From Anadara kagoshimensis (Eukaryota > Mollusca > Bivalvia > Arcoida > Arcidae): 64,000 nucleotides of DNA. The stretch is from the NCBI GenBank assembly GCA_021292105.1, contig CM037874.1:42978780-43042779 (forward strand), given 5' to 3'. How positions within the stretch are numbered: position 1 is the stretch's first letter; the number at the start of each line of letters is the position of its first letter. Position numbers and translations under genes: made by a program. The notes beneath the pieces were generated by a model. It searched no databases. It saw nothing but the letters and a program-made list of their open reading frames with translations, and was not told the origin of the DNA. Shown here piece after piece: positions 35,700-47,907 of the stretch.

Positions 35700-35795
35700 G
35701 CAATCAACACTAGTCTGTCGGCGGATCAAACCCACGGCCTCCACCTTACGGAGTGAGCACTCTGAGCTATTACAGTGGTCCTCCTACATAAAGAG
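35700..35795 (-). mobile_element. SINE head remnant, minus strand
   Basis: Inverse reads ccactgtaatagctcagagt, then gtgctcactccgtaag and GGTTTGATCC: a tRNA-like A/B box pair with changes. It lies about 20 bp beyond the donor of the exon at 35815-35965. Confidence 0.55.
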
Positions 35796-35814
35796 AAGAT
35801 ACAAATGTACTTAC

Positions 35815-35965
35815 TTATAAATACAACAAAAACAATCATCACTATACTCATGCAATGATTCATCTATCTTCTCATTTCTCTCGAGACTTTGTAAGAAAAG
35901 GCCTATTTGTTTACCCTGTCCATGCATATAATCAAAAAAAACCATTGCTTCAGCATATTCTTTAC
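35815..35965 (-). CDS. MAIP1-like exon 3 of 3 visible (3' border uncertain)
   Basis: TTTTACAG|GT at 35965, then KEYAEAMVFFDYMHGQGK. Two donors are possible: GTAAAC after 35915, which ends the exon where similarity to the Tim44-like fold fades, or the stronger GTAAGT after 35815, which adds IGLFLQSLERNEKIDESLHE and about 12 more residues. Confidence 0.6.
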
Positions 35966-38900
35966 CTGTAAAAATTTAAAAATCATGAATTCAATTCACT
36001 AGACATCCCTGAGGATATTGTTAAGCCAGAATGCAATACATAGCATCATCAGAGAACAATTGTTCATTAAAAATTATCTTCTTAAATTTTTAAATTCCTC
36101 AAAGTGGCAGACATTTTTACCTTTGCAGTGTGTTAAGAGCAATTTCAGACAGGGTTCTCTAATGTGCCACAACTGCCGTGGCACAGGACATTGAGTTTAA
36201 ATGTTTATTCCAAAGGACCCTGTTACATTCATTTCTAAATGCAGAATGCTTGGTGAAAGAACTGTCACAAACTCCCATATATCAAGTGAGCACTCGGAGA
36301 TACTGTAGTGATAAACTGTGTGTTTAAAAATTTTGAGAATAAACACAACAACAAATACTGTATTTCATGGTGAGGTATAGACAAAATCATTCCCCCAAAA
36401 AACTCAGAGAGCACTTGGTAACAGATCACAGACAGTATCGCTCACTGCCTAGGTCCGAATCCAACTCTTGCAGATTCTTGTTTGAGAAAGGTAATCAGTC
36501 CACTTGTCACTGGTCTGTTGTCTTTTCTAAATATTCCAATTCCCTCCACCATCCTTAAACCATAACAATAACTTATACACATATGATTTTTTCCCAATAT
36601 AATCTAACTGCAAAGTTATGAATTAACCCTTTCCCATTCTGGACTAAATGCTAGGTTTACATTTCAATGCATGTCTAAAAGATGCAAATTACATGATATT
36701 TGTAAGAGACAGTGTTGTGTTTTATAGTACCACTGAAAAACATATATTGCAGACAAGATTTAATCAAAGTACTGAAAGCAGACGGCTCATTGATTGCAAA
36801 GAACCTCATTACTGTAAAGAAATTATTGGTAATTGTGTATTCAATCCATTTTATTTAATTCAATATTGAACTGATGGAAAAATTAACATACACACAATAA
36901 ATAAATATATATATATTGTTTAACATCCTTGGGACAGTAAGAAAACAAAACTTTCAAGAGAATCAAAATCCCTGGATTTGAATTTCTAGTCACACTGGCG
37001 AACCTACGTCATAGACGCGACTTCGTAAACACAACAATGGCGGCCAAACGATCGACTCGCGGTGAGTTTTCCATACTTCCCATCAGTTTATAGTTATCTC
37101 AATATGCCTAAAGAAGGCAGAATAACCTCACAAACGATCGGTTGATGTATATATATTCTTAGAGCTGCTAGTTTTTTCAAACATTCGCGTCAAAGTAAAT
37201 TTTTGTACCACGATGCCGGGCACACTTTTCACGACGGCAAAGGAAAAAGTTGTATTTTCACCATTTAAACTCGTCCTACTGACTATAATGTTACAAACGG
37301 AATATGAATAAACTAAAGGCAATATGTATCAAAGGAAAAAGTCCAAAAACTGGGCCTAATAACGGCTATTTTAGCATTTTTGGTTTATTGTAGTCGTGCA
37401 CACTCTGCAAAACTCCTTGCAACTTATGTTGTCATGCACACAAAATATTTATAAAAAAACCATCCAGAACGGTTTTCACTGTCATAATAAATGTTTTACT
37501 TGAAATGAATCAATATAAGGAATTTTTAAATAGCAGTAAAAGCGTATCTTAGAGTTTGAAAAGGTCATTGGTGCCATAGAAAGGTCTCCCTTCAATAAGC
37601 GTGTCAGGATCGGGCTTCCTTCTCCAGCAAAAACCGTATTTTATTTGATAAACAGCTTCTCCTTCCGTTGATTAAAAAATTAACTTCAAAAAGAGTTTTT
37701 GTCACATAATCTAAAGAAAACCTGAAGTTAAACCTTCGACATTCAAAGGTAAAGGTAGAATAGAACATTTATTATTTAATTAAGATTTGCAATGCTCTGG
37801 TGAAATAATCTTGACAACCTTTCCCGATTTAAAATTTGTAGTAAGACGAATAGGAAAATTTCAATTTGAAAAAATTTAAAGACTTAGCGTCATATGTTTA
37901 AAATGAATTAAAGAATTCTACACAGAATGGAGTCCAGACTTCAATTGTTGTTGCCTTTGTTGTTATCCTACTTCTTTAACCTCCAAGAGGTCTACATCAC
38001 GACTGCCGTGGTTTATACCACAAAATAAGGTTTCCTTTTCAACTGATGATTTAGTGCCATATAGCAAAAAGAAATCTGTGATCAGTAGCTCACATAGTAT
38101 GCTTCCCTTTTATCTTCAACCACCGTAAACGTAAAAAAATAAATAAGTCGGGAAACAGGAAGTAGTTGTCTGGCAGACTTGTGCATGTATAATAAAAAAC
38201 AAACATACCTATCAAATACAAACATACCAATCTATGTCCAAATCATAATTCAAAAGCAAAATTAAAACTGACAAATAAGAATAAATATATGAACTTTCAC
38301 CAAAAAAGCATCTTCTGTATAGCTAGCTACATACGCCATTCACATGCGTAATCAAAATTCAAAATGGAAGTAACATGGAACTATAAAACGTCCAATGTAT
38401 CCAGGGTAATTTTGGATACAGATACAGTGACGTCATACTTATCAACACTATTTTGATGGCGGCTTTAAAACTTTATAATGATCTTGATTTATTTGTAAGC
38501 AATTTGCTTGTAAAATATTGGGCTATATAGGTCTATTTATGACAATATAGCGAAGTCGCCTTATATAACGAAGTTAAAAATAGAGTACCCAGGGCTTCGT
38601 TATAAACGTGTTTTACTGTATAAAGTTCCTCAAGTGGGAACAAGCTCTAAAATACACCATAAGCAAGAGAAGCAAGTATATTGTTGAAAAGAAACAGAAA
38701 GTTGACAATTAAATTGAAGTCATCACGTCGTCATTTACATGTAGCTTTAAATGGAGCCTTTAGTGAATGTCATAATTGAGGTACAAGTCCAAATATGAAG
38801 CAGAACTTAGAAAATCTGTCGTATTTTAAGGATGTATGCCATTCACTTATTCTCAAAATTTCGGATTTTTAAGAGATAAAACGTCATCTATATTTCTGTA

Positions 38901-40514
38901 TGTGGAGTGAAATGATTTGGCGACAGTCTTCTATAAGAAGGATGTGCAGCTCCTATTTTAGGCAAAATTTGCTAATATTAGAACTTTGACACGTGCTGAT
39001 TTTTTAAAATTGCTATTTATCAGAAATTTGAGCTATGGGGGATACAAATTTTGTGCAATCGGCAAGTCAAACTATACCTTTCAGTATGCACAGTATTTAT
39101 GGGTATAGCTGTTGAACAAGTTTTACTAATGATTTCTATGGATTTTGGCATGTTGAACTTGGCTTGTACATGTATGCTATGGGGATGTGACAGATACCAT
39201 TAATATTATCTTCCTTGAAAATGATTTCTGTTGAATTATATTTTCATCTTTCATGTTTTGCGGTTTTTTTTATATGAATACTGGCTACAAATTTTCTGAA
39301 GTTTCTGTTTGGTTTTAAAATCATACTATATTAAAGATATGACTTTCAAACTTTGCATTATATTTGTATCTATCTGCAAGATGTTCACCTCCCAGTACTA
39401 CTTTATTTGATGGTTTTTCTTTGGAATATGTAAAATCACTTGAAATTTTTGAACCAACAGCAGAAGTAGCTGCTAACCATTTCTTTGGCTTTTGGAATTT
39501 TACATGATGAAAAATATGGCCAGTTTTCGCTGCAGAAGGAATCCTGACCCTAGCACGCTTGGTGAAGGGAGACCTTTCTATGGCACCAATGACCTTTTCA
39601 AACTCTAAGGTAAGCTTTTTTATTTTACTTCTACTCAAAATTCCTTATATTGATTCATTTCAAGTAAAACATTTATAATGACAGTGAAAACCGTTCTGGA
39701 TGGTTTTTTTTATAAATACATGTATTATGTGTGCACGACAACATAAGTTGCAAGGAGTTTTGCAGAGTGTGCACGACAACAATAAACCAAAAATGCTAAA
39801 AAAGCCGTTATTGGGCCCAGTTTTTGGACTTTTTCCTTTTATACATATTACCTTTAGTTTATTCATATCCTGTTTGTAACATTATAGTCAGTAGGACTGG
39901 TTTAAATGGTGAAAATACAACTTTTTCCTTTGCCGTCGTGAAAAGTGTGCCCGACATCGTGGTACAAAAATTTACTTTGACGCGAATGTTTGAAAAAACT
40001 AGCAGCTCTAAGAATATATATACATCAACCGATCGTTTGTGAGGTTATTCTGCCTTCTTTAGGCATATTGAGATAACTATTAACTGATGGGAAGTATGGA
40101 AATTCAGTTAAAACTCACCGCGAGTCGATCGTTTGGCCGCCATTGTTGTGTTTACGAAGTCGCGTCTATGACGTAGGTTCGCCACCGTGAGTCCAATACA
40201 GTGGAGACGAAATATCAATTAACGTCTTGCTATAAAACATTCATATACATCTAATTTTTCACATGCATTGTCTTATGTCGTCTATCATTTTAATTTAATT
40301 TTAGTAACAAAGAAATCTGATTTTGGTTTTAATGCAAATGATCTAGACTTCAATGTTCTGGCCTGATTTTTATTAACATCATCACAAACTCTCATGCCAC
40401 ATCATCACCATGAATCATCATTATCAGCTGCAACAACAGTAGAACTCATTTCACCACCACCACCACCAGTCATCATAAATCCCCATGCCACATCATTAAC
40501 TGGTTACATCATCG

Positions 40515-40551
<37 letters not shown>

Positions 40552-43500
40552 TCACATAATCGTCATCATGTCTCATCATCATCATGTCACATCATCATCA
40601 TCACCATCATCATCATCCTCATCATCATCGTCGCATCATCATGAACATTGTGACATCATCATCAACATCATCATGAACATTGTGACATCATCATCAACAT
40701 CATCAGATGCCATCACCAGCATCATTATCATCTTCATCAGATCATCAACATAACTTATCTTATTATACCTTTAGTAAATTTCTCGAAATTTGATTGGTTA
40801 AGTGTTTGGGTTAATTTAATGTCACCCTCTGATTTAAAAAAATCTGACGTCAAAGGGTGACATTACGTGAGCGGTTGACATTACAAAAATGTCATATGCG
40901 CAGAAAAACTGTGTATGGGGTTCGAATGCATTCGTGTTCTTAATCAGTAAAACGCTTTTCTAAAGTAATGTTAAATATGATAAATGTTACAAGCGTCTCA
41001 CAAGTTGATTACGGACGAGAGTCATGATTTTAAATCCAGTATATTTTGGTTGCACAGTATAATAAACACCAACAATCGGTATAATAAATAAATATTACAT
41101 TTCTAATAGGGTGACAGTCCATTTTGTCATCCCTCGAAATCCTTTGTCAAACTCGGCTTCGCCTCGTTTGAAAATGAAAATCCTCGGGTGACAATATGGA
41201 CTGTCACCCTATCAGAAATTTAATATTTATATAATGTCACATCATCAACATTGTGACGTTATCCTCCTCCTCATCACTCCTCATATCACATCATCGTTAT
41301 CAACATTGTGACATCATCATCATCATCATTATCATCATCATAATAATCAGCAGCAGCAGATGTTATCACCACCATCATTAACATCTTCATCATCGCCATT
41401 ATCATCATCATCAGCAGTAGAACATGTTTTAAAATTATTTACGTGGTTACTTGATCATCATCATCATCATCATCATCATCATGAGCAGGAACAGAACTCA
41501 TGTCATCATAATCATCATCATTATCAGCATCATCATTATAGATTATGTCACATTGTCATCATCACCATCGATATCATCATCATTATTGGAAGTAGCAGAA
41601 CTTAAAGGGATACTGAAGTCTAGCCAATTTGACCAAAATATTAAAATTTATGGTAAATTATTATGATATTTTATTCGCCGAAAAAAGATATAGAAGTTTA
41701 AAAAAAATCAAAATTCGTAACCTCGGGCCATTTTGGAACTCTTCTATCGGTAGGTACTAAAACAAGTTGTGATGTCATGTGTGAACAAATACTCTTCTTA
41801 ACTACTGCTTATATATACAGAAGTGCCGCATCTTATGAGTATCCATATTATTAGAAATGGCTTATCATCTTTTTCGATTTTGAGTCAGAATTTTAGGGAA
41901 CTGAAAGTGAACCAGTGAATTTATTCAAATTGGACTCATACAAAGTTATAGATAATGATCATCGTTTGTAGGTTTGGGACATATAATGAAACTGCCGAGC
42001 AATGAACACCGTGCAGAAACGCATTTACTAAACAGAAATCGTACAGATCAAAGACAAAATCAAGAATTGCAATTTATTTAAAAATGTATAATCGACAGCT
42101 TTGACCTTGAGACCGTGCATTTTAACCAAGAAGTTTTGCTATTAGCAAAACCATGATTGCAAGAAACAGCATAAGACGAGAGACATTAACTATGGCCAGT
42201 CATGAAATTAAAAAAAAAAAAAATACGGTTTATGAGAATAAAGTTATTATTATTATTATCATAGTCACCTGTAATTAAACCCTTATATTAACCAATTAGT
42301 TGTATATATAATCCACTTAACTAACTAGAGACAGGTATATTGACACTTCCTGTATAGGCTGTGTATTTACACACCTTGTTTTAAGATGTTGATAGTCTTG
42401 TAAATTATAATTATCTAAAATTTTTAGAGAATTTTTAAAAACATCATTTTTCACAATAATTATTTCAGACTTTTACTTATATTTATTTATAATAAATACC
42501 TATATAAAATAAATAAATAGGTCCTTCCAGAAAATGATGTTAATATGCATTAAAATAATATTAATGATAAAAATAATTATATATGAAAAAAAGAATAAGC
42601 ATTTATTAATCAGAAGAGGGGATAGCTACTTTTGATGTATATATCTTCATGAAGTAATTTTTTATTATTTTGAATTTTATTATTAATATTGTACTAATAA
42701 ATATCTATTTTGGTTATAATCTACTAGACTTCAGTATCCCTTTTATGTCATCACCTCCATCATTATCATCATCTTCATCACAATCATCATTATCATCATC
42801 ATCGGCATCAACGGAACTAGTGTCACAACCACCATCATCATCAACATCATCATCATAGGTCCTAATGTCACATCATCATCTGACATTATAGTGACATCAT
42901 CATCATTATCGTCGTCACTGTCATCATCATCAGCAGAACTGAATTGAATGTCACCACTTTTTCATTATCTTCATCAGATCATCATTCCACATCATCATCA
43001 ACAGTGTCATCATCACATAAAAAACCTACACCATGACCAGCTACTTCCCTTTTATTTGAATTTGGCACATAAACTTGTTTTCCTTTCCAATGTTTAAGTC
43101 ATTAATTGAATTCACTATATTCACAATTAATTTGAAAAAAAAAATAAAACGAAAAATAAAAAATTGAATCTTTGTTTTAATGTTAGTTTAAATGTAGTTG
43201 AAATTACTGTGGAATTCATATAAATTGACCAAGTGGGCTTCAAAAGCCTGAATTGCTAAAACCATTCTGACACATTCTATGTCCCTAAGGTTACAATTTG
43301 CATCTACCAATAACAGAAGTTGTCCGGGTAACTGTCTCTTTCAGAAGTTTATTGACAAGAATGGTGTACAAAAGGGGCAATATTTCTTAATATGATTAAT
43401 TGATAATTAATTTATTATTATTTAGATAACTAAAATGTCCAACATAATCCTCTGCTACAATAAAATTACTTTGAATTTTAATATTATTAGGTGGTTGGAT

Positions 43501-46500
43501 AATTTTATTTAACTGATTTTAAATGTCCAGGTAATTTACTCCCTCTGTGAGCCCCACTGAAAGGTGAAACAAGAGGCCCAATAGGGCCAGTACGGTTCAC
43601 CTGGGCCGCACAAAAGCACAATAAATACTACATTTAAGGAGCAATAACTCTGATGTGGATATTTAGATATTTATGAAACTTGCTACTCACATCTGTGACC
43701 TTGACCTTCGAACCAATGAGCATAATCTATATATTAAAATGATCATTGCATCAATACTAACAATATTCTAATATACATGCCTATACAAAAAGTTCATAGT
43801 TCTCGAGATAATGAACCTTTTTGGTGTTGTTTAGCAACCGTGACCGTGACCTTTGGACCCATGACCTTTCTCTGTACATCAAAATGATTGTGGTATCAAT
43901 ACCTACAACATTCTAATATACATGCCTATACAAAAAGTTTATAGTTTTCAAGATAATGAACCATTTCAGTATTCTTTTGTATCTGTGACCTTGACCTTTG
44001 AACCAATGACCTTAATCTATATATCAAAATGATCATTACATCAATACCAACATATTCCAATGTACATGCCTATACAAAAAGTTTATAGTTTTCAAGACAA
44101 TTAACCATTTCAGTATTCTTTTGTATCTGTGACCTTGACCTTTGAACCAATGACCTTAATCTATATATCAAAATGATCATTACATCAATACCAACATATT
44201 CCAATGTACATGCCTATACAAAAAGTTTATAGTTTTCAAGATAATTAACAATTTCAGTATTCTTTTGTATCTGTGACCTTGACCTTTGAACCAATGACCT
44301 TAATCTATATATCAAAATGATCATTACATCAATACCAACATATTCCAATGTACATGCCTATACAAAAAGTTTATAGTTTTCAAGATAATTAACCATTTTG
44401 GTATTGATTTGCTACTGTGACCTTGACCTTTGGACCCATTACCTTTTTCTATACATCAAAATGATCGTTGTATCAATACCTTCAACATTCTAATATACAT
44501 GCTTAGTAGGCTATACAAAAAGTTCATAGTTTTCAAGATAATGAGCCATTTCAGTATTCTTTTGCATCTGTGACCTTGATCTTTGAACCAATGACCTTAA
44601 TCTATATATCAAAATGATTGTTACATCAAAACCAACAACATTCCAATATACATGCCTATACAAAAAGTTTACAGTTTTCGAGATAATGAACCTTTTTGGT
44701 ATTGTTTTGCTACTGTAACCTTGACCTTTTCACCCATGACCTTTTTCAATACATCAAAATGATTGTTGTATCAATACCTACAATATTCTAATATACATGC
44801 CTATACAAAAAGTTTATAGTTTTCGAGATAATGAACCTTTTTGGTATTGTTTTGCTACTGTAACCTTGACCTTTTCACCCATGACCTTTTTCTATACATC
44901 AAAATGATTGTTGTATCAATACCTACAACATTCTAATATACATGCCTACATAAAAAGTTTATAGTTTTCAAGATAAAGAAACATTTTGGTATTGTTTTGC
45001 TACTGTGACCTTGACCTTTGAACCAATGACCTTTATCTATACATCAAAATGATCGTTACCTCAATTCCAACAATATTTTAATTTACATGCCTATATAAAA
45101 AGTTTATAGTTTTCCAGATAATAAATAATATTAGAAAGGTAAAAAATTAGGTCATGACCTTCATAATTGACCATTTTGAAGGTAATTACAAGAATATGTC
45201 AAAACTGAAAACCCCATGTCATTATCTGGTCAAATAGTCAAGTTATAACAATTTGAAGCTATTTTACGATTTTTTCTAAATTAAACCCAAAAACACGTAA
45301 CCTATTTTTTATCCGAATTTTACACAATGAACAAACTATAGGCTTAAGACCCTAGAGAAGCCAAATATCACATCAGATTTTTTCTCCAATCGGGACTTTC
45401 GGAGAAGAAGATTTTTTAAGATTTTTGCACCCCTAGGTCACCTTGACCTAGTTATGGTAGCCATGGCAATGCCACAAACAAATCTGAATTGCACCGGCCC
45501 ATATATACTTCTCACCAAATTTCATTGAAATCTGTCTTGTAGTTTCAAAGGAGATGTCGAAAATAGGTGTTAACGACGCACGCACGCACCCACACATGCA
45601 CACACACTGCGCTATGCCATAACCTCACATGACCTTCGGTCAGGTGAGCTAAAACTGAAAGCCCCTCACCCAGACTTCATTACTGCCAATATCATCAAAT
45701 TTGGTTTTGTAGTTTTGGAGGAGTTGATTAAAATGTGAAAAGTTTACACACAACGGATGATGGACGACGATAGATAACAATAGCTCATCTGAGGCTATCT
45801 TACAACCCAATTTTCAATGATCTATATATTGGATTTTATAATATTTTCACATAATAAGCGGAATGACATTAATTTTTAAATATTTTTGATTTTAAAAAAA
45901 TTGGATAGTTTTGAAGTTATTAAAAAATACATGGGCTACACTTTTTCCAATCTGTCAAAATTCATCTGAGGCAGGATGCAAACAATCTGCTATAAAAAGA
46001 AAACCACTGCATTATAGGAAATACAATTTGGTGGTATTAAATATATATATCCACCATGTATTTGTTGCAAATTTTAATAGGCTAGCATAATTATGTGGAG
46101 AGATGTCGATCAATGTTCAAAGCTCACTTATCCTACTTCGCATAAATTTTGACCGATTGGAAAAAGTGTATCCCATATTTTTTTAAATAACTTCAAAAAT
46201 TTAAATAATTTTTTAAAATCAAAATCATATTTTAAAAATTGAGGTCATGCCGGGTATTATGTAAAAATACTATATAAATCCAATGAATATTTATTGAAAT
46301 ATAGATCAATGAAAATTGGGTTGTAATATTTTGTCATGCTACCTGGGATGAATTTTGACCGGTTGGAAAAAGTGTAGCCCATGTAAATCAAAAACATTTT
46401 TTAAAAATTGAGGTCATGCTGGATATAATGTGAAAATATTGTAAAAACCCAATAGATATTTTTTCAAATATAGATCAATTTAAGATTTTGCCAGCCTGCC

Positions 46501-47830
46501 TACACATTTTATACCCCTTCGTCGCGAACTGATAAGATCGTCATTTTTGTTGGGTTTTTCAAGGGGCTTATACTTAATGAAATTTTTTTATTTTAATCTG
46601 AAAATAATCATACAAAAGTGAAGAATTAAAATATATTATCCAGATATATTTCAGAATGCCTATCTGAAATGTGTGTACATAATGAAAACATTGCCTTCAT
46701 AACTTTTCGGGAGACCCAATCACTCAGATTAGAATTGTATACATACCTGGGATACAGTATATAGAAATTCCAGTAAATTCAGTCAAAACGAAGAATTTGA
46801 TTGGCTGTCAAAGTGAAATGAAAGCGGCGCAAAATATGAAAAAAAATCCAACAATCACTATAAAGAATTCAGCATGGCCGATGCTTTAAAAATGAAAAGA
46901 TATTAATATAGCCAACATCAAAGAGCAGTGCAAAGGGGCCAGAGTTTGTTAAAGAAGTACAAGATTATTGAAAACTCGACAATTTACAGCTGAGGTTATC
47001 TAGGACTCATTTTCCTTTTAAATCAAAGTACTGAAGGTACTGAGCATCAGCTAAACTGAGCAATTTGATTAAAAAAATGTGCACTTGAAACTGAGATTTG
47101 TCTAATGAATCAGTAACAAATGAAAATCATGCAAATAATAGATACTGTGATTGGGAAGCTTCTAACAACAAGTCTGCTTTTTATGCAAGTTGTTAGGTTC
47201 TAACATATAAATATGTTACAATGGTCAAAATGGACATGCCACGCAATGTTTATCAATTGAGTAAACTAAGTAATTCGCATAAATATTAATTTTCAATTTT
47301 TCAAAAACCAAGAGAGGCTACTAAAGACCCGACCCCAAATCTGAGTGAAATATCTCAAGCGTAACGAAAAAAGTCCAGAGAAACCATCATTTTGATAAAA
47401 TTCACAAAGTAAATGGGGCATAACTCCACTAAAATGCAGTTGACTGGAAGAAAAACCAAACTGGATCTGTAATCACCACCATCATCATCATTATCACTCC
47501 TCATATCACATTTTAATCATCAACATGAAGATATCATCATCAACATCATCATCGTCATTAGCAGCAGCAGTAGAACCCATGCCATGACAATCACCACCAA
47601 TATTATATTAATCATTTCAGAAATCCTCATGTTACATCATTAATATGGTCACATCATTATCATAGCTCTTTGTGTCACATAATCATCATCATTATCAGCA
47701 GCAGCAGTACTGAATATCATCATCATCATCATCATCATGTCACATCATCAGCATGAAGACATTGGCTTTGTCATCATCATCATCATCGTGAATTATTATC
47801 ATCATCGACAGCAGCACAACTGAATGTCAT

Positions 47831-47907
<77 letters not shown>

